Source of the DNA: Streptomyces sp. NBC_00572
GTDB lineage: Bacteria; Actinomycetota; Actinomycetes; Streptomycetales; Streptomycetaceae
DNA: 64,000 nt
Assembly (NCBI RefSeq): GCF_026341815.1
Contig: NZ_JAPENX010000001.1
Location: 4,278,001 to 4,342,000, forward strand
Direction of reading: 5' to 3'
Positions 40,041 through 49,211 of the stretch are shown piece after piece. Within the stretch, counting starts at the first letter, position 1, and the number at the start of each line of letters is the position of its first letter. The position numbers and the translations under genes were made by a program. The notes below the pieces were generated by a model that worked only from the letters and a program-made list of their open reading frames with translations, ran no database searches and was not told the DNA's origin.

Positions 40041-40069
40041 TTGGGAGATACGGCCGGTCCTGGCAGACT
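40041..40069 (+). promoter_or_regulatory. Putative rpmE promoter
   Basis: TTGGGA (40041-40046), a 17-bp spacer and CAGACT (40064-40069) fit a HrdB-type promoter 75 bp upstream of rpmE. Confidence 0.45.
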
Positions 40070-40144
40070 GGTACGTCGGCCCCGGTTCACGCTTGCCGCA
40101 ACCCGCGACGGCGACCCGGAGCCCTCCCGAAACTAGGAGACACC

Positions 40145-40363
40145 TTGAAGCGCGAGATCCACCCCCAGTACGTCGAGACCCAGGTCAGCTGCACCTGTGG
40201 CGCGTCGTTCACCACCCGGAGCACGCTGACCGAGGGCACCATCCGTGCCGAGGTCTGCTCCGAGTGCCACCCGTTCTACACGGGCAAGCAGAAGATCCTC
40301 GACACCGGCGGCCGCGTCGCCCGCTTCGAGGCCCGCTTCGGCAAGGCCGCCGGCTCCAAGTAG
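40145..40363 (+). CDS. rpmE: Ribosomal protein bL31 (zinc-binding form)
   Basis: A 72-residue ribosomal large-subunit protein. TTG 40145 is the start because MKREIHPQYVET is the conserved N-terminus and AGGAG precedes it. It is the C+ type with two Cys pairs (SCTCGASF and VCSECHPF) binding zinc, so a zinc-free paralogue under Zur control is expected elsewhere. A hairpin terminator follows. Confidence 0.96.
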   Translation: MKREIHPQYVETQVSCTCGASFTTRSTLTEGTIRAEVCSECHPFYTGKQKILDTGGRVARFEARFGKAAGSK

Positions 40364-40372
40364 CGAGCCCCT

Positions 40373-40416
40373 GCGCCGGTCCACGGTCGCCCCGCGCGGG
40401 TGGCCGGGACCGGCGC
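40373..40416 (+). terminator. Terminator between rpmE and prfA
   Basis: GCGCCGGTCC pairs with GGACCGGCGC over an inner GC-rich hairpin, followed by TTTG. It lies nine bases after the rpmE stop. Confidence 0.7.
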
Positions 40417-40459
40417 TTTGCCGTCCCGTAGCAACTGACGAAAAAACCAGGAGCCCCCG

Positions 40460-41536
40460 ATGTTCGAGGCGGTCGAGGAACTGGTCGGCGAACACGCCGG
40501 CCTGGAGACGAAGCTCGCGGACCCTTCGGTCCACGCCGACCAGGCGAACGCGCGCAAGCTGAACAAGCGCTACGCCGAGCTGACCCCGATCGTCGCCACC
40601 TACCGGGCCTGGAAGCAGACCGGTGACGACATCGAGACCGCCCGCGAGCTGGCGCACGACGATCCCGACTTCGCCGCCGAGGTCAAGCAGCTGGAGAAGG
40701 ACCGGGAGGGGCTCACCGAGAAGCTCCGTCTGCTCCTCGTCCCGCGCGACCCGAGCGACGACAAGGACGTCATCCTGGAGATCAAGGCGGGCGCGGGCGG
40801 CGACGAGTCCGCCCTCTTCGCCGGCGACCTGCTCCGCATGTACCTCCGGTACGCCGAGCGCGTCGGCTGGAAGACCGAGATCATCGACGCCACCGAGTCC
40901 GAGCTGGGCGGCTACAAGGACGTCCAGGTCGCCGTGAAGACCAAGGGCGGCAACGGCGCCACCGAGCCCGGCCAGGGCGTCTGGGCGCGCCTCAAGTACG
41001 AGGGCGGGGTGCACCGCGTCCAGCGCGTGCCCGCGACCGAGTCCGCCGGCCGCATCCACACCTCCGCCGCCGGCGTGCTCGTCACGCCCGAGGCCGAGGA
41101 GGTCGAGGTCGAGGTCCACGCCAACGACCTGCGCATCGACGTCTACCGCTCGTCGGGCCCCGGCGGCCAGTCGGTCAACACCACCGACTCCGCCGTCCGC
41201 ATCACCCACCTGCCGACCGGCATCGTCGCCTCCTGCCAGAACGAGAAGAGCCAGCTCCAGAACAAGGAGCAGGCCATGCGCATCCTGCGGTCCCGGCTGC
41301 TCGCCGCCGCGCAGGAGGAGGCCGAGTCCAAGGCCGCCGACGCCCGTCGCAGCCAGGTCCGCACCGTCGACCGGTCCGAGAAGATCCGTACGTACAACTT
41401 CCCGGAGAACCGGATCTCGGACCACCGCGTCGGCTTCAAGGCGTACAACTTGGACCAGGTACTCGACGGCGAACTGGACCCGATGATCCAGGCGTGCGTC
41501 GACGCCGACTCGGCTGCCAAGCTCGCAGCGGCGTAA
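40460..41536 (+). CDS. prfA: Peptide chain release factor 1
   Basis: A 358-residue RF1 that reads UAG and UAA. The catalytic GGQ loop is in SSGPGGQSVNTTDS and the stop-recognition tripeptide PAT in RVPATESAGRIHTSAA. The length is normal for RF1. ATG 40460 follows CAGGAG. Downstream prmC encodes the methyltransferase that modifies the GGQ glutamine, 37 bp away. Confidence 0.97.
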   Translation: MFEAVEELVGEHAGLETKLADPSVHADQANARKLNKRYAELTPIVATYRAWKQTGDDIETARELAHDDPDFAAEVKQLEKDREGLTEKLRLLLVPRDPSDDKDVILEIKAGAGGDESALFAGDLLRMYLRYAERVGWKTEIIDATESELGGYKDVQVAVKTKGGNGATEPGQGVWARLKYEGGVHRVQRVPATESAGRIHTSAAGVLVTPEAEEVEVEVHANDLRIDVYRSSGPGGQSVNTTDSAVRITHLPTGIVASCQNEKSQLQNKEQAMRILRSRLLAAAQEEAESKAADARRSQVRTVDRSEKIRTYNFPENRISDHRVGFKAYNLDQVLDGELDPMIQACVDADSAAKLAAA

Positions 41537-41573
41537 GTTCCGTAAGCCCCACCCCGCACCACGGAGGACCAGC

Positions 41574-42419
41574 GTGAACCTGCTGCTTGCCGAGGTGGCC
41601 CAGGCCACCCAGCGGCTGGCCGACGCCGGCGTTCCCTCACCGCGTTTCGACGCGGAGGAGCTCGCCGCGTTCGTGCACGGCGTCAAGCGGGGGGAGCTGC
41701 ACAACGTCAAGGACGCGGACTTCGACGCCCGCTACTGGGAGACCGTCGCCCGCCGCGAGGCCCGCGAACCGCTCCAGCACATCACCGGGCGGGCGTTCTT
41801 CCGGTACCTGGAGCTCCAGGTCGGACCCGGGGTCTTCGTGCCCCGGCCGGAGACCGAGTCGGTCGTCGGCTGGGCCATAGACGCCGTCCGCGCGATGGAC
41901 GTCGTCGAACCCCTCATCGTCGACCTCTGCACCGGCTCCGGGGCCATCGCCCTCGCCATGGCCCAGGAGGTGCCGCGCTCGCGCGTGCACGCCGTCGAGC
42001 TCTCCGACGACGCCCTCGTGTGGACCCGCAAGAACGCCGAGGGCTCCCGCGTCACCGTCCACCAGGGCAACGCGCTGACCGCGCTCCCGGAGCTGGACGG
42101 CCAGGTCGACCTGGTCATCTCCAACCCGCCGTACATCCCGCTCACCGAGTGGGAGTACGTGGCACCCGAGGCCCGCGACCACGACCCGGAGATGGCCCTC
42201 TTCTCCGGCGAGGACGGCCTCGACACCATCCGCGGCATCGAGCGCACCGCCCACCGTCTGCTGCGCCCCGGCGGCCTCGTCGTCATCGAGCACGCGGACA
42301 CCCAGGGCGGTCAGGTGCCGTGGATCTTCAACGAAGAGGCCGGCTGGGCCGACGCCGCCGACCACCCGGACCTGAACAACCGGCCGCGCTTCGCGACCGC
42401 CCGCAAGGCCATGCCATGA
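41574..42419 (+). CDS. prmC: Release-factor glutamine methyltransferase
   Basis: A 281-residue SAM-dependent methyltransferase of the HemK/PrmC family that N5-methylates the GGQ Gln of release factors. Features: N-terminal helical domain, FVPRPETESVV, motif I VDLCTGSGAIALAMA, and the catalytic NPPYIPLTEW. GTG 41574 follows GGAGGA. It sits directly after prfA, its substrate gene. Confidence 0.96.
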   Translation: MNLLLAEVAQATQRLADAGVPSPRFDAEELAAFVHGVKRGELHNVKDADFDARYWETVARREAREPLQHITGRAFFRYLELQVGPGVFVPRPETESVVGWAIDAVRAMDVVEPLIVDLCTGSGAIALAMAQEVPRSRVHAVELSDDALVWTRKNAEGSRVTVHQGNALTALPELDGQVDLVISNPPYIPLTEWEYVAPEARDHDPEMALFSGEDGLDTIRGIERTAHRLLRPGGLVVIEHADTQGGQVPWIFNEEAGWADAADHPDLNNRPRFATARKAMP

Positions 42420-42468
42420 CCGGCACGACTGCCATGACGAACCACGCTTACGAGGAGGCCGGGAACTG

Positions 42469-43116
42469 ATGGCACGGCGATACGACTGCAACGAGGCGAC
42501 CGACCGTGTGACGGGTCTGCGCGAGGCCGCGTCCGCCGTCCGCCGGGGCGAGCTGGTCGTGCTGCCCACCGACACCGTGTACGGGATCGGGGCGGACGCC
42601 TTCAGCAGCGAGGCCGTGGCGGACCTGCTCGCCGCCAAGGGCCGGGGCCGCAACATGCCCACGCCCGTGCTCATCGGCTCCCCGAACACCCTCCACGGCC
42701 TGGTCACGGACTTCTCCGAGCAGGCCTGGGAGCTCGTCGACGCCTTCTGGCCCGGCGCCCTCACGCTCGTCGCCAAGCACCAGCCGTCCCTCCAGTGGGA
42801 CCTCGGCGACACCCGTGGCACCGTCGCCATCCGCATGCCGCTGCACCCGGTCGCGATCGAGCTCCTCACCGAGGTCGGCCCGATGGCCGTCTCCTCGGCG
42901 AACCTCACCGGCCACCCGTCGCCGGAGGACTGCGACGCGGCCCAGCAGATGCTCGGCGACGCCGTCTCCGTCTACCTGGACGGCGGACCGACCCCCGGCA
43001 TCGTCCCGTCGTCCATCGTCGACGTCACGGGCAAGGTGCCGGTGCTGCTGCGCGAGGGCGCGCTCTCGCCGGAGGAGCTCCGGAAGGTCGTACCCGACCT
43101 CGAGGTGGCGAATTGA
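42469..43116 (+). CDS. Threonylcarbamoyl-AMP synthase (Sua5/YrdC/TsaC)
   Basis: A 215-residue enzyme making threonylcarbamoyl-adenylate for the t6A modification of ANN-decoding tRNAs. The Sua5 signature is ELVVLPTDTVYGIGADAFS, with KGRGRNMPTPVLIG, DFWPGALTLV-like FWPGALTLVAK, VAIRMPLHP and SSANLTGHPSPEDC. ATG 42469 follows CGAGGAGG. The stop overlaps the next gene as TTGA. Confidence 0.95.
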   Translation: MARRYDCNEATDRVTGLREAASAVRRGELVVLPTDTVYGIGADAFSSEAVADLLAAKGRGRNMPTPVLIGSPNTLHGLVTDFSEQAWELVDAFWPGALTLVAKHQPSLQWDLGDTRGTVAIRMPLHPVAIELLTEVGPMAVSSANLTGHPSPEDCDAAQQMLGDAVSVYLDGGPTPGIVPSSIVDVTGKVPVLLREGALSPEELRKVVPDLEVAN

Positions 43117-43760
43117 CCGCCCCTGAGGGGCGTGGCATAGCGGGGTTCGACGACAGCACCACCTTCCGCATCCTCCACGTCAGCACCGGCAACGTCTGCC
43201 GCTCGCCGATCACCGAGCGGCTGACCCGCCATGCCCTGAGCGACCGCCTCGGCGACCCTCTCGGCGGCGGCCTGATCGTGGAGAGCGCGGGCACCTGGGG
43301 CCACGAGGGCGCCCCGATGGAGGCCAACGCGGAACTCGTCCTCGCCGACTTCGGCGCGGACTACAGCGGCTTCGTGGGGCGCGAGCTCCTCGACGAGCAC
43401 GTCATCCGCGCGGACCTGGTCCTGACGGCGACCCGCGACCACCGCGCCCAGGTCATCTCGATGGGCCACTCGGCGGGTCTGCGCACCTTCACCCTGAAGG
43501 AGTTCACCCGCCTGGTCCGCGCGATCGACCCGGCCACGCTCCCGGACGCCCGCGACGAGGGCATGGTGGAACGCGCGCGTGCCCTGGTCCGCGCGGCAGC
43601 GGCTCTACGCGGGTGGCTCCTGGCCCCCTCGGTGGACGCGGACGAGGTCAACGACCCGTACGGCGCCCCCATCACCTTCTTCCGCTCGATCGGCGACGAG
43701 ATCAACCAGGCGCTGGATCCGGTGGTGACGGCGCTGACCGGGGTACGGGCGCGCGACTGA
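43113..43760 (+). CDS. Low-molecular-weight protein-tyrosine-phosphatase-like protein with Cys-to-Ser change
   Basis: A 215-residue protein starting at TTG 43113, overlapping the TsaC stop by four bases. The P-loop reads ILHVSTGNVCRSPITERL. In LMW phosphatases the motif is C-x-G-N-I-C-R-S and the first Cys is the nucleophile; here it is Ser (AGC at 43172-43174), while the Arg and second Cys remain. The distal NDPYGAP keeps the general-acid Asp. It is thus likely a catalytically dead or altered binding protein. It is one of the translation/cell-wall operon genes and may be cotranscribed with prfA-prmC-tsaC. Confidence 0.85.
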   Translation: MTAPEGRGIAGFDDSTTFRILHVSTGNVCRSPITERLTRHALSDRLGDPLGGGLIVESAGTWGHEGAPMEANAELVLADFGADYSGFVGRELLDEHVIRADLVLTATRDHRAQVISMGHSAGLRTFTLKEFTRLVRAIDPATLPDARDEGMVERARALVRAAAALRGWLLAPSVDADEVNDPYGAPITFFRSIGDEINQALDPVVTALTGVRARD

Positions 43761-43880
43761 CGCCGCCGGGGCGCGCAGCCGTGGCCTCCGGGCGGCGCGA
43801 CTGACGTCTGCCGGGTGTGTGCTCGGTGTGCGTTTGGATTTCGCCGGGCGCGTGGGGGAGTGCGTGCCTACATTGGTGAC

Positions 43881-45128
43881 ATGTCGGTCACCGCTCCCCC
43901 CGATGAGGCTCTCGACGTCCTGCGCCGGCAGGACCCGGAGATCGCCGACGTGCTGCTCGGCGAGGCGCGCCGGCAGGCCGACAGTCTGCAGTTGATCGCC
44001 GCCGAGAACTTCACCTCGCCCGCGGTCCTCGCCGCCCTCGGTTCCCCGCTGGCCAACAAGTACGCCGAGGGGTATCCCGGCGCACGTCACCACGGTGGCT
44101 GCGAGTACGCCGACGCCGCCGAGCGGATCGCCGTGGAGCGGGCCACCGCGCTCTTCGGGGCCGACCATGCGAACGTCCAGGCACACTCGGGCTCCTCGGC
44201 CGTCCTGGCGGCGTACGCGGCCCTTCTGAGGCCCGGTGACACGGTCCTGGCCATGGGCCTGGACCACGGTGGGCACCTCACCCACGGTTCGCCCGCCAAC
44301 TTCTCCGGGCGCTGGTTCGACTTCGTGCCGTACGGCGTCGACGCCGAGACCGGGCTCGTCGACTACGAACAGGTCGCCGCGCTCGCCCGCCACCACCGCC
44401 CCAAGGCGATCGTGTGCGGCTCCATCTCGTACCCCCGGCACCTCGACTACGCGATCTTCCGCGAGATCGCCGACGAGATCGGCGCCTATCTCATCGCCGA
44501 CGCCGCCCACCCCATCGGTCTGGTCGCCGGGGGAGCGGCGCCCAGCCCCGTCCCGTACGCCGACGTCGTCTGCGCGACCACCCACAAGGTGCTGCGCGGT
44601 CCGCGCGGCGGAATGGTCCTGTGCGGCTCGGACCTCGCGGGGCGGATCGACCGCGCGGTGTTCCCGTTCACCCAGGGCGGCGCCCAGATGCACACGATCG
44701 CGGCCAAGGCGGTGGCCTTCGGCGAGGCGTCCACCCCGGCGTTCACCGCGTACGCCCATCAGGTGGTCGAGAACGCCCGCGTCATGGCGGCCGCGCTCGC
44801 CGCCGAGGGCTTCGCGCTGACGACCGGCGGCACCGACACCCATCTCATCACCGCCGACCCCGCGCCCCTCGGCGTCGACGGCCGCACCGCCCGCTCCCGG
44901 CTCGCCGCCGCCGGCATGGTCCTCGACACCTGCGCCCTGCCGTACGGGGAGGGGCGCGGGATCCGGCTCGGTACGGCCGCCCTCACGACCCAGGGGATGG
45001 GCGCCCCGGAGATGGCGCGGATCGCCGCCCTGTTCACCGCCGCGCTGCGTGACGACGCCGCGGAGACGGCGAGGGTCCGGGCGGAGGTACGGGCTCTGAC
45101 CGGGCGATTTCCCCCGTATGGACGCTGA
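43881..45128 (+). CDS. glyA: Serine hydroxymethyltransferase
   Basis: A 415-residue PLP enzyme interconverting serine and glycine with tetrahydrofolate, the main one-carbon source. Features: LQLIAAENFTSPAVL, KYAEGYPGARHHGGCEYAD, the PLP site CATTHKVLRGPRGGMVLCG (Lys), and IRLGTAALTTQGM. ATG 43881 lies seven bases after TACATT (43869-43874), suggesting a leaderless mRNA. It is transcribed independently of the gene before it (120-bp gap). Another glyA may exist elsewhere, as in other Streptomyces. Confidence 0.95.
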   Translation: MSVTAPPDEALDVLRRQDPEIADVLLGEARRQADSLQLIAAENFTSPAVLAALGSPLANKYAEGYPGARHHGGCEYADAAERIAVERATALFGADHANVQAHSGSSAVLAAYAALLRPGDTVLAMGLDHGGHLTHGSPANFSGRWFDFVPYGVDAETGLVDYEQVAALARHHRPKAIVCGSISYPRHLDYAIFREIADEIGAYLIADAAHPIGLVAGGAAPSPVPYADVVCATTHKVLRGPRGGMVLCGSDLAGRIDRAVFPFTQGGAQMHTIAAKAVAFGEASTPAFTAYAHQVVENARVMAAALAAEGFALTTGGTDTHLITADPAPLGVDGRTARSRLAAAGMVLDTCALPYGEGRGIRLGTAALTTQGMGAPEMARIAALFTAALRDDAAETARVRAEVRALTGRFPPYGR

Positions 45129-45246
45129 GGAAAGATCGCGGAAAGTCGCTGTGCAACCGTTCGGGGGGGACAGGTGTCTCCAAGCACATGGACGGCACGG
45201 CTAGGGTGTGGGGCTGAGATGGCCAGCGATTCCTGTGGGGCAGCCC

Positions 45247-46560
45247 GTGCGTGATTACCTGCTGACGCTCTGTGTCACGGCCGCGGTGACCTATCTGCTC
45301 ACCGGTCCGGTGCGGAAGTTCGCCATCGCGACCGGGGCGATGCCGGAGATCCGTGCGCGAGACGTACACCGAGAACCGACTCCGCGGCTCGGTGGCATCG
45401 CCATGTTCTTCGGGCTGTGCGCGGGACTGCTCGTCGCCGACCACCTGCAGAACCTGAACAGCGTCTTCGAGCTCTCCAACGAGCCGCGGGCCCTGCTCTC
45501 CGGTGCCGCCCTGATCTGGCTGATCGGCGTCCTCGACGACAAGTTCGAGCTGGACGCGCTGATCAAGCTGGGCGCGCAGATGATCTCGGCGGGCGTCATG
45601 GTCGCCCAGGGTCTGACCATCCTGTGGCTGCCGATCCCGGGTGTCGGCGTCGTCTCGCTGACCCCGTGGCAGGGCACGCTCCTGACCGTCGCCCTGGTCG
45701 TCCTCACCATCAACGCGGTCAACTTCGTCGACGGTCTCGACGGTCTCGCCGCCGGCATGGTCTGCATCGCCGCCGCCGCCTTCTTCCTGTACGCGTACCG
45801 CCTCTGGTACGGCTACACGATCGAGGCCGCCGCCCCCGCGACGCTCTTCACCGTCATCCTCATGGGCATGTGCCTGGGCTTCCTGCCGCACAACATGCAC
45901 CCGGCCCGGATCTTCATGGGCGACTCCGGCTCGATGCTGATCGGTCTGATCCTGGCGGCCTCGGCCATCTCGATCACCGGCCAGGTCGACCCCGACGCGC
46001 TGAAGATCTTCGAGGGCTCGACCCGTCAGGCCACGCACGCCGCACTGCCGGTCTTCATCCCGCTGATGCTGCCGCTGTCGATCATCGCGATCCCGATGGC
46101 GGACCTGGTCCTGGCGATCGTGCGCCGCACGTGGAAGGGCCAGTCGCCGTTCGCGGCCGACCGCGGGCACCTGCACCACCGGCTCCTGGAGATCGGGCAC
46201 TCGCACAGCCGCGCGGTCCTGATCATGTACTTCTGGTCGGCGCTCATCGCCTTCGGGACGCTGGCGTACTCGGTCCACTCGGCCTCGATGTGGATCGTCC
46301 TCTGCGTCGTCGCGCTCAGCGCGATCGGCCTGGTGCTGCTCCTGCTGCCGCGCTTCACGCCGCGCGCGCCCCGCTGGGCCGAGTCCGTCGTACCGCCCCG
46401 CTACCGGCGCCGCAAGCGCGCCCTCGTGGTGGAGACCGCTCCCGACCCGGTCGTGGTCGAGGAGGAGCGGATTCCGGTGCCCGCCGGGATCAACGGCGCC
46501 ACCGCCATCGGCAACCGCGGGCGCTTCACCGACAGGCGGAAGGCCGGAACGCCAAGTTGA
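45247..46560 (+). CDS. Undecaprenyl-phosphate HexNAc-1-phosphate transferase (WecA/TagO type)
   Basis: About 437 residues with ~11 membrane segments. It transfers GlcNAc-1-P (or similar) from UDP-sugar to undecaprenyl phosphate, starting teichoic acid or other wall glycopolymer synthesis. Family motifs: VHREPTPRLGGIAMF, the acidic GVLDDKFELDA, NAVNFVDGLDGLAAG, IFMGDSGSMLIG and the His-rich DRGHLHHRLLEIGHSH. GTG 45247 is favoured; GTG 45235 is an alternative. A -10-like TAGGGT lies at 45202-45207. The C-terminal ~60 residues are an extra basic tail. Confidence 0.92.
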   Translation: MRDYLLTLCVTAAVTYLLTGPVRKFAIATGAMPEIRARDVHREPTPRLGGIAMFFGLCAGLLVADHLQNLNSVFELSNEPRALLSGAALIWLIGVLDDKFELDALIKLGAQMISAGVMVAQGLTILWLPIPGVGVVSLTPWQGTLLTVALVVLTINAVNFVDGLDGLAAGMVCIAAAAFFLYAYRLWYGYTIEAAAPATLFTVILMGMCLGFLPHNMHPARIFMGDSGSMLIGLILAASAISITGQVDPDALKIFEGSTRQATHAALPVFIPLMLPLSIIAIPMADLVLAIVRRTWKGQSPFAADRGHLHHRLLEIGHSHSRAVLIMYFWSALIAFGTLAYSVHSASMWIVLCVVALSAIGLVLLLLPRFTPRAPRWAESVVPPRYRRRKRALVVETAPDPVVVEEERIPVPAGINGATAIGNRGRFTDRRKAGTPS

Positions 46561-46822
46561 CGAAAGCCGCACACGCGGCCATTAGCACACAAGGCGCCTT
46601 CTCGTCGTGCACACACGCGCGGGGTAGCTCTCAGGTGTGACAGTTGGCACACCTTATGGGTAAAGACCTATTCAAATAGTTTGTGATACCGTTCACGAGA
46701 CCCGGCGACAGTGCCGAAAGACCGTAGTGCGACGGTCTGTTGGCCCCGAGACCCACCTCGGACCGGGCTTACGCTCGTCCTCGACGACACCATCGCCCCC
46801 TCCAGCAAGCGGAGACACCGCC
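46561..46822 (+). promoter_or_regulatory. atp operon promoter region with CRP-like half-match
   Basis: This 262-bp gap precedes the ATP synthase genes and is unusually AT-rich around 46650-46690. It contains GTGATACCGTTCAC (46683-46696), matching the actinobacterial Crp-type consensus GTG-N6-GNCAC except at one base. A weak TTGGCA (46644) could be a -35. No gene is visible. Confidence 0.4.
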
Positions 46823-47236
46823 ATGCCGTCCAACGACGCACGCATCCTTCTGCACACCGCCGTACCCACCGCAGCCGTCGGCGCGATCGCCACGGTCATC
46901 AGTGGCGTGGTCGCCGGTGGCAAGGGCGCGCTCGGCGCCGTGGTCGGCACTCTGGTCGTGCTCCTCTTCATGGGGATCGGGCAACTCGTCCTGCAGCGGA
47001 CGGCGAAGTCGCTCCCGCATCTGTTCCAGGCCATGGGGCTCATGCTCTACACGGCCCAGTTGCTGTTGCTCTTCATCTTCCTGGCTTTGCTCAAGAACAC
47101 CACGCTGTTCGACTTCAAGGCCTTCGCTTTCACGCTGCTCGCGACGACCGTGGTGTGGGTCGCCGCACAGGCCCGCGCCTACATGAAGGCCAAGATCACG
47201 TACATCGACCCCGGAAACACGGGGTCGAAGTCGTGA
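46823..47236 (+). CDS. atpI: AtpI-like protein, first gene of ATP synthase operon
   Basis: A 137-residue membrane protein with four hydrophobic segments (VGAIATVISGVVAGG, LGAVVGTLVVLLFMGIG, LMLYTAQLLLLFIFLALL, FAFTLLATTVVWVAAQ). AtpI proteins help assemble the c-ring or transport Mg2+ in other bacteria. ATG 46823 (MPSNDARILL) follows GCGGAG; the longer frame upstream is not protein-like. It heads the operon 222 bp before atpB. Confidence 0.85.
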   Translation: MPSNDARILLHTAVPTAAVGAIATVISGVVAGGKGALGAVVGTLVVLLFMGIGQLVLQRTAKSLPHLFQAMGLMLYTAQLLLLFIFLALLKNTTLFDFKAFAFTLLATTVVWVAAQARAYMKAKITYIDPGNTGSKS

Positions 47237-47458
47237 AGGGTAGGGCCGGGATAAAGCCGCCTTCGGCTTCCTGCTATCGTCCGGTGCCAACTGCGGCATT
47301 GCGGGCGCGGGCATCCGAGACGCCTGTCCCAGCGCGAGGCTCGATGCCGAACCGCCGCCCCCTTATCCGTAAGACCAGTCCAGTGCCGACCCGCGGCTGC
47401 GTGCCGCGCCGACACAACGAGGTTGCCGTACCTATGCGCCACGCTGAAGGAGCCCGCG

Positions 47459-48268
47459 GTGAGTGCTGACCAGACGCTTGCCTTCGACCCGGATTGCCAC
47501 ATCTTCAGTGGATGTGGCTTCCCGGCGCCGGGCCTGCACACGTTCATGTACGAGCCCATCGCCACGGTGGCCGGCATCGAGATCACGAAGCCGATGCTGC
47601 TCGCGCTCCTCGGTTCCATCGTGGTCGTCGGGTTCTTCTGGGCCGCCTTCAACAAGCCCAAGCTGATCCCCGGCAAGATGCAGATGGTCGGCGAGGCCGG
47701 TTACGACTTCGTCCGCCGCGGCATCGTCTACGAGATCATCGGCAAGAAGGACGGCGAGAAGTACGTCCCCTTCATGGTGTCGTTGTTCTTCTTCGTCTGG
47801 ATCATGAACCTCTGGTCGATCATTCCGCTCGCCCAGTTCCCGGTCACCTCGCTGATCGCCTTCCCGGCCGGTCTCGCGCTGATCGTGTATGTCATGTGGA
47901 TCTCGCTCACTTTCAAGAAGCACGGCTTCGTGGGCGGCTGGAAGAACATCGTCGGCTACGACAAGTCCCTCGGTGCGATCCTCCCGATGGTCGTCGTCCT
48001 CGAGTTCTTCTCGAACCTCCTCATCCGGCCCTTCACGCACGCGGTGCGACTGTTCGCGAACATGTTCGCCGGTCACCTGCTGATCGTGATGTTCTCGCTG
48101 GCCACCTGGTACCTCATGAACGGCCTGGGCTTCGTCTACGCCGGCGCCTCGTTCGTGATGGTCCTCGTGATGACCGCCTTCGAGCTCTTCATCCAGGCCG
48201 TCCAGGCGTACGTCTTCGTGCTCCTGGCTTGCAGCTACATCCAGGGCGCCCTCTCCGAGCACCACTGA
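47459..48268 (+). CDS. atpB: ATP synthase Fo subunit a
   Basis: A 269-residue integral membrane subunit forming the proton half-channels with the c-ring. GTG 47459 follows AAGGAG. Segments include LLALLGSIVVVGFFWAAF, the conserved ELFSNLLIRPFTHAVRLFANMFAG region (here FFSNLLIRPF and HAVRLFANMFAGH) carrying the essential Arg, and FIQAVQAYVFVLLACSY. Normal length. Confidence 0.95.
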   Translation: MSADQTLAFDPDCHIFSGCGFPAPGLHTFMYEPIATVAGIEITKPMLLALLGSIVVVGFFWAAFNKPKLIPGKMQMVGEAGYDFVRRGIVYEIIGKKDGEKYVPFMVSLFFFVWIMNLWSIIPLAQFPVTSLIAFPAGLALIVYVMWISLTFKKHGFVGGWKNIVGYDKSLGAILPMVVVLEFFSNLLIRPFTHAVRLFANMFAGHLLIVMFSLATWYLMNGLGFVYAGASFVMVLVMTAFELFIQAVQAYVFVLLACSYIQGALSEHH

Positions 48269-48357
48269 GCCGTCCCGGCCCGTAGCTCCACCCCGAAACC
48301 ATCAGTCGTCCGGTGGCCAACCCCCACCGGGTCATTGAAAGAGAAGGAAGTAACGGC

Positions 48358-48624
48358 ATGTCCGCTGCTCTCGACATGATCAACCTTGCTGCCGGCGAAG
48401 GTAGCGCCAAGACCAACGTCGTCGGCAACGTCGCCTCGATCGGTTACGGCCTCGCCGCGATCGGCCCCGGCGTCGGCGTCGGCATCATCTTCGGTAACGG
48501 TACGCAGGCTCTCGCCCGTCAGCCCGAAGCTGCCGGCCTGATCCGCACCAACCAGATCATGGGCTTCGCGTTCTGTGAGGCGCTTGCCCTCATCGGCATC
48601 GTCATGGGCTTCGTCTACCAGTAA
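48358..48624 (+). CDS. atpE: ATP synthase Fo subunit c
   Basis: An 88-residue hairpin of two membrane helices. The proton-carrying acidic residue is Glu in MGFAFCEALALIGIV; the loop is ALARQPEAAGLI. ATG 48358 follows GAGAAGGAAG. Proton uptake at the Glu drives ring rotation. Cotranscribed with its neighbours. Confidence 0.97.
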   Translation: MSAALDMINLAAGEGSAKTNVVGNVASIGYGLAAIGPGVGVGIIFGNGTQALARQPEAAGLIRTNQIMGFAFCEALALIGIVMGFVYQ

Positions 48625-48665
48625 ATCGGACCGACAGCCCAAACCTTTTTACGGAAGGCACTGAT

Positions 48666-49211
48666 GTGAACGCGCTGCTTCTTGCGCAGGCGGAGGAGCC
48701 CCAGCCTCCTCTGATCCCGCATCTCGACGAGCTCGTCATCGGCCTGATCGCCTTCGTCATCGTCTTCGGTTTCCTCGCCAAGAAGCTCCTCCCGAACATC
48801 AACAAGGTTCTGGAGCAGCGCCGCGAGGCCATCGAGGGCGGCATCGAGAAGGCCGAGTCGGCCCAGATCGAGGCTCAGAGCGTGCTGGAGCAGTACAAGG
48901 CCCAGCTCGCCGAGGCCCGCCACGAGGCCGCGCGTCTCCGCCAGGAGGCGACGGAGCAGGGCACCGCGATCATCCAGGAGATGAAGGCGGAAGGCCAGCG
49001 CCAGCGCGAGGAGATCATCGCGGCCGGCCACACGCAGATCGAGGCCGATCGCAAGGCCGCTTCCGCTTCGCTGCGTCAGGACGTGGGCAAGCTCGCCACC
49101 GACCTGGCCGGCAAGCTGGTGGGCGAGTCCCTTGAGGACACCGCCCGCCAGAGCCGGACGATCGACCGCTTCCTCGACGAGCTCGAGGAGAAGGCGGAGG
49201 CCGTCCGATGA
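48666..49211 (+). CDS. atpF: ATP synthase Fo subunit b
   Basis: A 181-residue stator subunit with one N-terminal membrane segment (LDELVIGLIAFVIVFGFLA) and a long charged coiled coil (residues ~45-165, for example VLEQYKAQLAEARHEAARLR). It dimerises and ties subunit a to delta/alpha. GTG 48666 follows GGAAGGC. Its stop overlaps the atpH start (ATGA). Confidence 0.96.
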   Translation: MNALLLAQAEEPQPPLIPHLDELVIGLIAFVIVFGFLAKKLLPNINKVLEQRREAIEGGIEKAESAQIEAQSVLEQYKAQLAEARHEAARLRQEATEQGTAIIQEMKAEGQRQREEIIAAGHTQIEADRKAASASLRQDVGKLATDLAGKLVGESLEDTARQSRTIDRFLDELEEKAEAVR

